Shown: piece by piece, positions 1 to 10,238 of the stretch
Layout: each line of letters begins with the position of its first letter
Position numbering within the stretch: position 1 is the first letter of the stretch
The notes under the pieces: model-generated
What the model saw: only the letters and a program-made list of their open reading frames with translations
Told to the model about the DNA's origin: nothing
Database searches by the model: none
Source: Cryptomeria japonica
Lineage: Eukaryota > Streptophyta > Pinopsida > Cupressales > Cupressaceae
Direction: 5' to 3'
DNA length: 64,000 nt
Assembly (NCBI RefSeq): GCF_030272615.1
Contig: NC_081405.1
Coordinates: 476,348,008 to 476,412,007, forward strand
Made by a program: the position numbers and the translations under genes

Positions 1-735
1 GTGATCAAGGAGATTAAGCGGTTGGCAAATTGTTTATAAATAAGGAACTGTTGATAAACAATGTATGTGGGCAAGTGTAAGCATAGGGATGCTACATAGT
101 GATTACCGAGCACTAAAGCTTGAATACCTGTTTTGATAACAGAGTATAGAGCCCAGCAGAAGGAAAAGATAAGTCCTATGATTAGATTGTATTGAGCAAA
201 TAAGAATCTGCTTTAGTATTTTTAGATGTGAAGTTGCAGATATATTTTATTATTGTTATTTTGTAAAGTGACAGAAAATCTCTTAACCGAGTGGACTTAA
301 CAATCTTATTTGTAAAACCCTCTAGCAAGGTGACATTCTTATTGAGTGTTTGAAATCCTTTAACAAGGTCACTTCTAACAAGGTGAACATCCTAACAGAT
401 CTGAGGAAAATCCCTTAACTAGGTCACATCTAGCAATGTGTTGTTAATCTTTAAAAGGATTTGCTTTTAACCGAGCATACTCTAGAGGAGTATATTTCTT
501 AGTGGGTCCGAAATCCCACAATGGTTTTTCCCTATTTGGGTTTCCACATTAAATCTGGTGTTATATGTTTTGTGATCTTATGTGTTTATGAGTTTGCATT
601 CTTTACATTTTTTTTGATAAGGTTACCGAGGTTGAATCTGTTGATTTTATGGAAGATTAAGTTTGTATGATTCACCCCACCCTCTCATCTTGTTAGCTTG
701 GCATCTGTACTAAACATTTGGTATCAGAACTATCA
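1..735 (+). mobile_element. 3' part of a Ty1/copia LTR, cut by the window edge
   Basis: This stretch matches the 3' half of the Copia-2 LTRs (from 34132 and from about 40266) almost base for base apart from scattered substitutions, so it is a third copy of that LTR family. A TATA-like TTTATAAATA lies at 33-42. The plant copia LTR motif with two T/C- and G/T-rich blocks (GGTTTTTCCC, then GGGTTTCCAC) is at about 524-548. The end reads TATCA at 731-735, matching the GTTATCA end of the Copia-2 LTRs, and gypsy coding sequence starts immediately after. It is therefore the right LTR, or a solo LTR, of an element inserted into Gyp1. The left part lies outside the window, so no target duplication can be checked. 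Confidence 0.85.
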
Positions 736-736
736 T

Positions 737-1678
737 ATCTCTATCTGTTGAGTTTTTCCCAAGAGGTCATCAACATAATCTTCTACAGTTACATGCATGA
801 GATCATGAAAGACAGTAGTCATGGCTCATCGGTATGTAGCACCTGCTTTCTTTAGCCCGAAGGGCATGACATTCCAACAGAAAGTTCTCCAAGGACAAGT
901 AAATGTTGTTTTGTGCTGATCCTTGGATGTGATTGCAGCTAGAGAATCCATCCATCAAAGATAACATTGCATGACTTGCTATGAGATCTATGATCAGGTC
1001 GACATTTGGCAATGGAAAGTCATCCTTAGGACAAGCTTTGTTGATTTCTCTGAAATTTGTGCATATTTTGATGCTGTGATCTGGCTTATTGATGGATACA
1101 AAGATGGAGATCCATCCAGGATAATCAATGGGTTGTATGAATTCGAAATCTAACAATTTTTCAAGCTCTCCCTTGATTAATAATGCCACTTGTGGATGCA
1201 TCTTTCTTATTTTTTGTTTCCCTGGCTTTGCCCTCGATTTAACTGTCAAATGATGCATTACTAAATCCAGATCCAATCTAGGCATATCGGCATATGACCA
1301 TGAAAAATTGATTTGTCGCTCTGTGAAGAAACTTATGAACTTCAGTCTTTCTCTCTCTATCAGAGATTATGCTAGGAATATGTTATGTGGAATCTCTTCT
1401 GTACCAATGTTTGTTTTGATGGTATCCTCTACTAACATAGATAATTTTTCTTCATATGATGTCGGGAGAATGTCGATCCTTCCATATTTGGGCACCTCAG
1501 AGAGGTTTTCACCCTCAGATACGTCCTTTCTTTTTACTTTATTGGGGTCAGACAGTTCCACGATGTGGTTTTCACTGTAAAACCCATGATTTATTTTTAT
1601 TTTTACATTTTTGCGACTAGAAGGCCCAACACCCTCACCAAAATATGCCATGTTGTTGAGTTCTATAATGTATCCCAC
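737..1678 (-). pseudogene. Gyp1 pol: reverse transcriptase N-terminal half
   Basis: Gypsy reverse transcriptase copies element RNA into DNA in virus-like particles. On the minus strand, 1678-803 is one frame with a single stop near 1367. It holds the pre-RT motif SWSYADMPRLDLDLVMHH, then KMHPQVALLIKGELEKLL, IDYPGWIS, NKACPKDDFPLPNVD and LSLMDGF. A frameshift follows the LSLMDGF block; the remainder is readable in another frame as a VMPFGLKKAGATY-like block and EDYVDDLLG, so the catalytic YVDD is present at about 745-757. The sequence stops at 736 where a copia LTR begins, so the thumb, RNase H and integrase are missing. It is non-functional. The family assignment is firm; the lineage is less so. 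Confidence 0.88.
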
Positions 1679-2115
1679 CTTATGGTCCCTAAGCAGAAGA
1701 TCATCTCATATGCCTAAATATTCAATAAAGGCTTAATCATTTTGGAATGTGTCAAATTGTGTAGGTCCTTCATGGTCCCAATCAATAAGTTGGTGGTAAA
1801 CAAGGGGAAGGCCTTCAATATTTTTGAAGTTAGTGGGTGTTAGGGTATAGATATAGTTATATTCAGGTATGTCAAGGTAGTTGTTGAGATCATCGTTGGC
1901 ACTCTCCTCATCATTCGCGATTGTGAACGAGTCCAAATTGTCATTACTAAAAGCGCATTCTGAAACAGGTGTCCTCATTCTTCGTTATTTCAACCTAGAA
2001 CCTAGAGACAAAGACTGTGTGGGATCCTCAAGGGTTGTTTCTTGACCAACTTTGAATTTGCTATAAAATTCCTCTTCTTCTATGGGTTCATCTTGTTGTT
2101 CTCAAAAAATGAGTA
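1679..2115 (-). pseudogene. Gyp1 pol linker between G-patch region and RT
   Basis: This is an acidic, low-complexity stretch of the gypsy polyprotein between protease and reverse transcriptase. The clearest part is 1733-1978 (minus), with an acidic NDEESANDDLNNYLDIPEY block. Upstream on the minus strand the same reading continues to about 2110 with one or two stops and an EEEEFYSKFKVGQETTLEDP segment. No catalytic motif is expected here. The large insertion at about 2116-5941 follows, after which the linker resumes at 5942. It is assigned by position and by continuity with the flanking gypsy domains. Confidence 0.6.
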
Positions 2116-4146
2116 ACCCATGTTCACCTGCAATTGATCTATGAAATAACTAGTTACAAACAATGAAGAACTTTAGGACTTGGACAACATAACAAGGATA
2201 AAAATCTTTCTAGTCTCTAGGCTCTACAAAACCTAGGTGGGTGTACCTTTGATGCATAGAATTATACCCATTACACACATATGACAACATCAATAAAAAG
2301 TAGATAGATCTCCTTAAGGGCTCAAAAATAAGGAGGGTATTGTAGATGGGCTAGATTTGCATATACAACTCATCTATGTTTGAGCATGAGATAGGTGGAA
2401 CATTAGCACATAACATAAAAAGAAAGATATTCTGGTTTGAATTTAAAATTGATGTTCTGACAATCCTTCAACATTACAAAAGACCAGTGCCTTATCCTGG
2501 CCACAAAGTCATGCATAAAACTGGAAGACAAATCTCAGCTACAAGCTACTTTCAACATTAATTTTTTATGCATTACATTAATACAATCCTCTTCTCTATC
2601 ACAAAATCATACTTACATATCCATTATACACATTTAAAATCATTAATGTTGGGTTTCAGGATTTAAATCCTTCCTAGAAGAATACCCAAAAAACAAACAT
2701 TACACTTTCAAAGAAGATTGAAAGAGACACCTCAAATTATCCTTGATAATCTAGAATTGTATAAATTCAAATGCCATTTTGGAGACAATTTTGTGGAAAC
2801 TCACACATGCCTTGCATATGTGTAAACCTACAAACTTAAACAAAACCTACAGTAAAGACAACACTAGAAACCCAAAAGAAACACACTGGCATTTGCAAAA
2901 AATGATAAATGCCATCACTGGAACCTGCAATTTTGGATTTCTCCCTTAGAGAAAAATTCCAAAAAATTGGGGGGCTTACAAATGAGAAGAACTGAGAATA
3001 TCAATAAGAGGGAAAAGACCAGATTTGCATCACAAATTGCCAAGTGTCCTCTTTCCCCATCTAAAAATATTCTTTGCATCATTCTCATGGAAACTTCTCT
3101 CAAAACATTTGACATATGTTAAAATTGATGGTAACAATTAACTCCTCATCCCGAGAGCTTTCCAACGACATATAATAAGCCTATATTTGGGTAAAAAATA
3201 ACCCCTCAACCATTAATCTCAGATGCACCTGTACACAACCAGTCATTTAAATTTTTGCATTTTTAACACTATAGTTTGACTATATATTTAATTTTGATTT
3301 TTTCCTTTTCTATGCATCCATCCATGCCACGTGTCAGCTCTTGGTTCACTCGTGGGTACACCTGGGTGCCACCTAACCTGTCACCTCACCTTGACCTGGA
3401 CCCACCACTGGACTTTGCCCGCCTTGTTGCCAAGTCGTGATGGGTAACAGGCGAACAAGTTCCCTTCATAGATCAATGACCACCGTTGGATCATCTTCAA
3501 CTTGCACATTCGTTAATCTCCATTTTTACTACAAAATTTGGTTGTCTTGGGATGTGTGCTTGCTTGGGATTGCGTGTGCACATGAGGGTCCACCTGATCG
3601 CCACACCTTGTCTCTTGTCAAAAGCCTTTGTGCTATTGACACTTGATATGTGTGTAACTTTTTATTTAAAAGATTAAAATACTTCTCCCACAGACTATGT
3701 GGGATAATACCTTTTATGCATACCTACTACAAAGTTCCGATTTGGCACAGGCCAGAGGGCGGATACTGGCAACAGTTATTTGCTTGGATGCTTCGAACGC
3801 CTTTCACATGCTCCTTATCCTATTAAACATTTCATGTAGTGCACTCTACAGAAGGGAGGGTATTCGTAGGGGTTTTGGTGTGAGATACATCCCTGTCGAT
3901 TGCATTTATTTGAAAGTTTATAAAAGCCTTCACACCACACAGGAGAATGTTGGCTTTAAGCCAAGCAATTGAATTTGCTAAAAGTTTCTACGACCTTCTC
4001 AATGTACTCCACCCTGTCGCCTCTCCCACGCACATGCAGATAACACAAAGCAAGGCCACACAATCAAATGAGGACAATAAATTTATGGAACCAAAGTCAT
4101 TTTCTAGGACAACATCCTTTAAAATACAGTGGACTTTTCTGCTAAA

Positions 4147-4398
4147 ATGGCCCGATGTGATCATCATAACATTTGTATTATATGGCTTTGTGTATGTAGC
4201 ATCCACCTTCACCACTATGAAGTTATGATTTGCAATCTGGAAAAATAGTTCATTGTTCAGGGCAACATTGACGATTCTTAAAAGATAAGTCTGGTTGGCC
4301 TTAACATGAAATCTAAATGTTTCTGAACTTGAGCATGGATAGAGATCACCAGGTTGGCCATTAATTGTAAAAGCTTCTAATACATTTGGTGCACCACC
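4147..4398 (-). pseudogene. Laccase gene fragment
   Basis: Laccases are secreted multicopper oxidases that oxidise monolignols during lignification. About 84 codons on the minus strand match the middle of a plant laccase: GGAPNV, TINGQPGDLYPCSS, QTYLLRIVNVALNNELFF, IANHNF, then VDATYTKPYNT and MMITSG, where IAPGQTTNVL would be expected next. After SGH (4147) the frame stays open to 3988 but no longer resembles laccase. The copper-binding histidine clusters lie outside the fragment and are absent, so it cannot encode an oxidase. It begins in frame directly at the end of a pectate lyase fragment. The assignment rests on many conserved residues over a short length. Confidence 0.85.
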
Positions 4399-4539
4399 GT
4401 GAGTAGGGTCTGCACCAATAAGCATGGTCTTGTCATGATTGAAAAAGTGACACCTTGAGATAGTAATATCAATACTTTGGTGTGTGATATCAATAAGTCC
4501 ATCATCATAATCATAAAGGCTACAACAATCTATCCATAT
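4399..4539 (-). pseudogene. Pectate lyase gene fragment fused in frame to laccase
   Basis: Pectate lyases cleave demethylated homogalacturonan in the cell wall. About 47 codons on the minus strand carry the conserved core IWID-CSLYDYDDGLIDIT, then SIDITISRCHFFNHDKTML and IGADPTH. The usual His of WIDH is Cys here. In a normal enzyme the chain would go on toward the RVT.HHC.FDGT and RHPRVRFG blocks. Instead it runs without a stop into laccase at a GGTGG that fits both genes (4394-4398). Upstream the frame is open only to a TAA near 4558. This is a fragment of the parallel beta-helix core, not an enzyme. The only in-frame ATG is internal (4425). Confidence 0.82.
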
Positions 4540-5941
4540 ATGACAAGTAAAATGAAGTTACCTCTCACTGTCCCATTGGCGAAGAAATCTTCCTCTGTTC
4601 TTTATCTAGTCACAAGAAAGAAATGAAATCTTCTCTCAAAAAACTAAGTTGCCAATGTGGGTCGAGCTGGTATTGATATGCATTGCTATGAATTAAGAAC
4701 ATTTTGCCATAAAATCAACACTGTAAGGGCATGAGCCAAATCCGGACCCAAAATGGGCCCGACTAAAAAAAAATTTGTTGAATCCAACCAACCTTTGAAA
4801 TGCCTCAGGACACCCTTCATATACCTCTAGAATTGATTGACACAGTTTTCTGATCACTGAAACTCAATCTACAACTGTCAGACAAATGTGTCACATTTTC
4901 ACATTTAGACCCAAAGAGGCATTTCAAAAACTAGTCAGAACACCTTCCTGGACTTCACAAACTGATAGGTGTGTACTCTGACATGTTAACTTTTATCCTG
5001 CAAAACCATTCCTCATGATGGATCCTGGGTGCTGAGATATTAATTGTTGAAGTTGATTAAATGTCTCTATCAGCATTTGAACCTGATAAAATCCAAGTGC
5101 AGGGACCACAAAATGCCTTTACTAAAAATATTAGATGATTTTTGTGGATCCCCAAATCCGGGGCATAGATACCTTGAAGTATAGAGAAGACCATGGAATG
5201 TTCAGTTTGACCATGAAGCTGATAGGGTGCAAATGGTGAGATCATGAAAATAGCCACTTTAACATAGGTAACAATGAAAGTACAAAAAACTGAACAAAAT
5301 GGCTCAAGAAATCATCTTGGAAAACTAATCAAATGGATTGGTAGGAGCTTCAAACTGGAAACATAACTTGTCTTTTATAGCAGCAGTACCATGGAATAAA
5401 TATTCTAATATGACACTCATTGGGGCATTTATTACACATATGCAAAGTGGTGCTCTGACTAGTTGTTAAAACAGGGACTTATGCAAACAACACAAACTGC
5501 AAATGGATTGAGCTTACCAAACTGAGCAAATGGATTCATAGGGACTTGAAATTTGGCATGTGGACACACCTATATTCATACAATTCATTGCACTTTGAAT
5601 TTCAACATGATAATCTATTGGTCATAAAATGCAAAGCCTCAAAGTAGGCGACTTGGTAAAATATGAATTTGTGCATAAAACAACGTGCAGTCCACCCCTT
5701 GAAATGGGTACTTGACAAACTAATCTAAATTGAATTTTTAAAGTTGTAACACACTGCATAGGCCAAATGAAAGGTGTACAACAAGTTCCAAATCCTTACC
5801 CCTTGATAATCAATTGGCTCAATTTTATAATTCTTCAAACTAGGCCACTCAGGTTGATTCATTAGGTGGTCATTTGAAAGTGTAAATGCAAAATTTTGAA
5901 TTGGGCCTCTAAAATTCCTCATATTTTTATGAGTCCCAACA

Positions 5942-6480
5942 CATCTGGTTCTCTAAATGTCTCGGTGAGTTCATAGTCACTGGAGGATTTGTCCGAACCC
6001 CATTCCCATCCATTAGAGTCAATGGAGTAGCGGGTCTCTTGTTGATCATTGGAAATCATGATTTGTAATGCTTCTTCTAATTTGTGAGTGTTTACCTAGG
6101 AAGAGATGAAACCAATCCCTTTTGAACACTAATTTTTAAATGACAATTATGGTTGCAAAGGTTGAGTGATGCCTTCTTTTCTTAAGCCAAGAGGACTTTT
6201 ACCTTCGTACCCAAACTTTTGTAGGATCTTGAATCCTTTGCCATATTTTTCACATGGTATCTTGATGTGATCTTGTGTATCATGTTCAGGGTCTTTGTAA
6301 AGCATTTTGTATAAGTCTTCTTCTTCCATCTCTCCCCACTTTTTGAATATAGTAGGATCCCACTTCAGCGTAATGATAGATCCCCGTTTGGAAGGATGTG
6401 GTCATCCATATTCTTTTGGTGAACTCATAACTTGCTGCAAGCACATAGTTTGATTTAAAGTGTATTCACCCATGGATTTG
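5942..6480 (-). pseudogene. Gyp1 linker with G-patch-like motif
   Basis: This is the part of the gypsy polyprotein between protease and RT. On the minus strand, WDPTIFKKWGE is followed by EEEDLYKMLY (residue 1 at 6329) and then a glycine-rich G-patch-like block, KYGKGFKILQKFGYEGKSPL and LGLRKEGITQPL (about 6150-6230). G-patch motifs in retroviral and gypsy polyproteins are thought to bind RNA. Downstream, after a frame change near 6140, an acidic NGWEWGSDKSSSDYELTETF stretch leads to the insertion border at 5941. Several stops are present. Confidence 0.7.
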
Positions 6481-6482
6481 TC

Positions 6483-7100
6483 CTAATATTTCCCTTTAAG
6501 CTCACCTTTCTTTAGCATTGAAGGTTTTAATGATTCAGGGTCAATATATGCAAAAGATGGGATAGCTTCTCTATTAATTGGAATTATTATCTCATCTTTT
6601 GGCCTCAAATTGTTGCAGTATATAAATGGATTAGGATCGCCATTAACTGTTACTTCAACTCCATTGTGAGGAAACTTAAAGCATTGATGGTATGTAGATG
6701 GGACTGCTCTCATCTCATGAATCCATGGATGTCCTAGCAATATGTTGTATGTGAGATCTAGGTCTAGGACTTGACAAACTACATCTTTTGTAACCGGTCC
6801 TACTCTGAGAGGTAAGGTGATTGTTCCTTTGGATATAAGCTCTTCGTCATCATATTCCTTGATGGTAATTTTGTTTGTAGCATTCACAACTTTATCTAAA
6901 TATCCCAATTGTATTATTGTGTTCAAAGTACATATATTAATACCAACTCCTCCATCTATCAAGACTCATTTTATTCGATGTTTGTGTGGGAAGGCTTCAA
7001 TGTGTAAAGGTGCATTATGTGGTTGGCTCATAGAGGCATCGACAGCTTCAGTGAATGTAAGGGAGTGTGGAATGGAAAGGTATCCCACCATGGCTTGAAA
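6483..7100 (-). pseudogene. Gyp1 retropepsin-type aspartic protease
   Basis: Retrotransposon proteases cut the Gag-Pol polyprotein. The minus-strand frame from about 7098 to 6483 contains MVGYLSIPHSLTFTEAVDAS, then, after one TGA, the active-site region VLIDGGVGINICTLNTI (DGG in place of the common DSG or DTG) and the second conserved hydrophobic-glycine motif YNILLGHPWIHEM. The length fits a gypsy protease plus its C-terminal extension. The stop just before VLIDGG stands where Arg (CGA) is plausible, a CpG-type C-to-T change. It is flanked downstream by the G-patch linker and upstream by gag, the normal order. Confidence 0.82.
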
Positions 7101-7223
7101 TTGGTCCACATTTAGATCAGTGGAGACTATAGTGTCTCTTAAAGTTTTGTCAAGAATGGATTTATGTGTGTGGGATATGCGTTAAAGCTCAAGGATGGAG
7201 ATAAGCACAAGCATCCTCCCTAA

Positions 7224-7866
7224 CTATTCTACTAGATCATACTCAGGTTTGGTTGATGAGGAAGTAGTGGTTTTAGTTGGAGCACCTTGCAAAGTGACCT
7301 TACCTCGATGGGTTGTGACATTACATTTAGAGGTAGATTTAGAAGAAGGTCCAATGCCTTTTAGGACAACCTTGGGTCCTTGGGCACAATTTTCAGGCAT
7401 TTTGTCCTTTATGATAATGGTAGAGACATAATTATCCATCAAAATGTGATTAACAATTGAATCATAGTTATAGGATGCTCTGGTATAGTTGGTCTTCTCA
7501 TCTGTGGCTTTGGTTTTTCCCTTGTCATGTTTAGGGAATGGTTCCTTAAACATCTCATGTTCTTGATTGGATGAATGTCCTTTGATCTCAATGTCACCTC
7601 TATCAATAAGATCTTGTATGATGTTCTTCAATCGATGATAATTTCCTATTTTATGTCCCTTGCTATTGTGATACTTACAATACTCGTTATCATTCCACCA
7701 ATTTGGTTTGACTTTTGGCTCATATAGAGGATTATCTGGAATTGTTATTATCTTGTTTGCCACTAGCTTCTTGAAAGTTGACTCAAGTGGTTCTCCCAAT
7801 GGCATGTTTTTCCTTCATGGTTTGGAAGTTGTTTGAGTATTCACTTGGTTTAATGTAGAACTCGAT
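7224..7866 (-). pseudogene. Gyp1 gag C-terminal part with zinc-knuckle-like motif
   Basis: Open on the minus strand from 7805 to 7224 (193 codons). Near residues 40-62 it holds NEYCKYHNSKGHKIGNYHRL followed by KNIIQDLIDRGDI. This matches the gypsy type of zinc knuckle, C.YH...GH....C..L, except that the last Cys is Tyr, so zinc binding is probably lost. A Lys/Thr/Ser-rich tail leads toward the protease. Such domains bind element RNA during packaging. Frames are broken between 7806 and 7866, where the link to the capsid region is garbled. Confidence 0.75.
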
Positions 7867-8721
7867 CTAGAAAGTGATTTTGGGTCTTACTATGTTAGCA
7901 TCAACAACACCATCATTTACTGTGTTCTTATTTTTGTTCCAAAATCGTGGCTTGTCCTTTCCTTTAAAGTCCTCTTTGTTTTCTTTGAATATCTTAATTA
8001 CTCCTTGTTTGATTAAGACCTTCTCTATTGCTAAGCCTTTCTCAATGATGTCGTTGAAAGTGGACAAGCAAGCTTTCCTTAGATCATAACCAATTTCTCT
8101 GTGGACATTTTGTGTGAACATCTCTACCATTTTTTTGTGGAATTTCACAAGAGCATCTACTAGCTAAATTCCTCCATTTTTGTAAGAATGATGAAAATGA
8201 GTCCCCATCCTTTTTCTTGGTGTTGCACAAAGTGGTGATTCATATGTCTGTCTCTATGTTGTATGATAAATGTTGGATAAAAGCTTCTGTTAGATCACCC
8301 TAAGACTTAATTCTTGGTGGAAGTTGGGAGAACCATTTCATAGCTTGATCACCTAAACTTTGTGGGAATAGTCTCATCAAGTACATTTCTTCTGATGCTA
8401 CCTCAATGCAAGCTATGAAAAACCATCTTATATGTGCCTTAGGGTCTCCTTTTCCTCTGTATTTATCAAAATTTGGTGTTACAAAATATGTAGGGAAAGG
8501 AGGCATTGGAATGCTCTTATCAAGTGGATAGGGACATATGTCTCTCATTGTGTAAGTTGGCTTTGGTGTATTTATGTCCTCCATTTTATTTTGTAAGTCC
8601 TTAATTTGTTGTTCCAAATTTTTCTTAGGTGGAGATTGACTTCTTCGACCATATCCCATGCCCGAGCCACCAAGTGGAGGAGGAACATACTGCATGTATG
8701 GATGGTATTGATCATACACAT
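7867..8721 (-). pseudogene. Gyp1 gag capsid region
   Basis: This is the Gag structural protein of a gypsy element, which forms the particle shell. On the minus strand the frame begins HVYDQYHPYMQYVPPPLGG just after the Copia-1 target site, followed by a basic RRSQSPPKK block and a short coiled coil (LEQQIKDLQNKMED). Then comes the capsid core: FDKYRGKGDPKAHIRWF, YLMRLFPQSLGDQAMKWFSQL. After a stop near 8300 it continues with LTEAFIQHLSYNIETDI, FSSFLQKWRNLASRC, and MFTQNVHREIGYDLRKACL from 8148. This is the usual retrotransposon-gag core. The true N-terminus lies beyond Copia-1, at 16876-17702. Confidence 0.85.
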
Positions 8722-8726
8722 GTTCG
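8722..8726. repeat. Copia-1 target-site duplication, left copy (GTTCG)
   Basis: GTTCG precedes the left LTR; GTTCA follows the right LTR at 16871-16875. They differ by one G/A transition. Joining the flanks at this site restores Gyp1 gag across the insertion (PYE then HVYDQYHP). Confidence 0.8.
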
Positions 8727-10167
8727 TGTTGGCATTATGTGAACTGGTATGAGGACATAATGACATTATGTGTTGTCACTGATGTCAATATGATGAAGAG
8801 AAGAGAACCAGTATAACACTATACACCTGCATTTGTGCCAAAGTGAAGTGGTGTGTTTGTTCAAGGTGAACCGGCATATGGTTATGGGAACCGGCACATG
8901 GAAGCGTTGTATAACTACCAGTTGGTAGTCTCAACTTCAGGGTTTCCAGTTGAAGTGCTTCATGCCAGTGTGGCTCAACCAATGACTTTGTGTGATGAGT
9001 CAGTATGATAATGAAGAATAGATTGTGTTGCCACATATGCCTTGTGTGCGTGAAGGATCTTGCATGAAGGAGATTGTTCCTATCTACCTCGGGAATGTGT
9101 GAAGTCTGTAAACGGTGATAACGTGTGATGGGTTATCAGCCGCCATGTAAACAATGGAAAATGAATGATGGACATTAATGCAGTGTGCTCAACGGTCAGG
9201 ATTGAACCTTTTGAATTCCTTAACCTAACAGGTTTAGGGTTTAGGGTTTATTCTACCAACTTATCTGTTGTCCTATAAGGTCGATGTTGTGATTCTTTCA
9301 AGGGTTGTTGGCAAAAGTTGTGTGTGTGTATCCAAGAGAGGAGATACGCGATTCTTGCCAGACCAAAGGAGAGAAGTGATACCTACAGAGTGTAAGTGTA
9401 GAAGGTGAAGAGGAGCTTAAGCGGATTTGCATTGGTATTGAGTGTTGTTATCAAATCATTGTTATACCTATTGATCTCTAACCACTTCAACAGTTGAGAA
9501 ATCCCTTAACAGGGTAGCTTTAACCGGCTTGTTGTAAATCCTTTAACAGAGTGACTCAAAACCATTGAGTTCTTGAAATCCTCTAACAAGGTAACCTTTA
9601 ACAAGGTTTAACCCTTAACCGGGTATTCTAGCCATCCCTTAACCGAGTGGTCCCTAACAGGACCGGTTCCTAACAAAACCTATTGTATCACTTTAACCAG
9701 ACAAGGCTCCTAACAAAACGGACTTCTAAAGAGTTCAAAAACAAGCTTGTGGGTATTCATCCCCACTATGGTTTTCCCCAGTTGGGTTTCCATGTGAAAA
9801 ATATGTGTGTCATGTCTGATGTCTTCTTCATATGATGCTATGTTGTTTTCTGTCAAGTAGTGAATCATGTTGATCTAGTTGCTTATATGTATATCTTTGA
9901 TGGTAGATTACCTATTCATGCATTAGGGTGAAATGGAAATGAAGTGTTAGATTGTATGAGAAGATAAGTGTCAACTAGTTTATGCTTGTCTCAGTTATTC
10001 TAGGTTTTGTTGGTTGTACTTTGTTTAAGGACCGGTGTTACGGTTTGTCTGTCAATGCACAGTGTCTACTGACAAACTGGTTTAAGAGGGTGTTTTTGTC
10101 TATACTGATTCACCCGCCCCCCCTCTTAGTACTAGTTTGGTACTATTCATTCATTATTGTGTTATCA
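8727..10167 (+). repeat. Copia-1 5' LTR
   Basis: 1441 bp, starting TGTTGGCATT and ending GTTATCA, paired with 15453-16870. It drives transcription and supplies the R region. The conserved motif of two GT-rich blocks (GGTTTTCCCC, GGGTTTCCATGT) lies at about 9770-9795. GGTTTAGGGTTTAGGGTTTA at about 9231-9250 resembles two to three plant telomere units and also occurs in the 3' LTR (about 15937-15953). Confidence 0.92.
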
Positions 10168-10169
10168 AT

Positions 10170-10181
10170 TGGTATTAGAGC
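10170..10181 (+). promoter_or_regulatory. Copia-1 primer-binding site (initiator Met tRNA)
   Basis: TGGTATTAGAGC starts two bases after the LTR. The plant copia consensus is TGGTATCAGAGC; one C-to-T difference is present. Confidence 0.85.
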
Positions 10182-10238
10182 AACCTCCAAGTCCTCTGTG
10201 TTATAAGCTTAACCGCTTGAGGTAAAGATCCCAGTCTA

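Larger units (their letters stand above)
2116..5941. mobile_element. 3.8-kb insertion in the Gyp1 linker carrying gene fragments
   Basis: Gypsy linker sequence stops near 2115 and resumes at 5942, so the block between is an insertion. A purine tract ending AATAAGGAGGGTAT directly precedes TGTAGATGGG at 2341, which looks like a polypurine tract plus LTR start on the plus strand. The block ends with CCCAACA at 5935-5941, a plausible LTR end. If both are right, this would be an unusually long 3.6-kb LTR with a short piece of internal sequence at 2116-2340. I found no clear target duplication, so the type is uncertain. A laccase/pectate lyase chimera lies at 4147-4539. A G-box (CACGTG, 3328-3333) and a TATA-like TTTATAAAAG (3917-3926) hint at captured promoter DNA. 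I recognise nothing in 2342-3300 or 4740-5930. Confidence 0.5.

Noticed and set aside
3947-4228. Open frame of 93 codons on the plus strand after a TATA-like box
   Set aside because: It lies antisense to the laccase fragment and shows no family motif, so it is probably a shadow.
4147-4425. Calling the laccase frame a functional gene
   Set aside because: Only about 84 codons, no copper-binding motifs, and fused to another gene's fragment.
9231-9250. TTTAGGG units as an interstitial telomere
   Set aside because: Only two to three units, and conserved in both Copia-1 LTRs, so it is LTR sequence.
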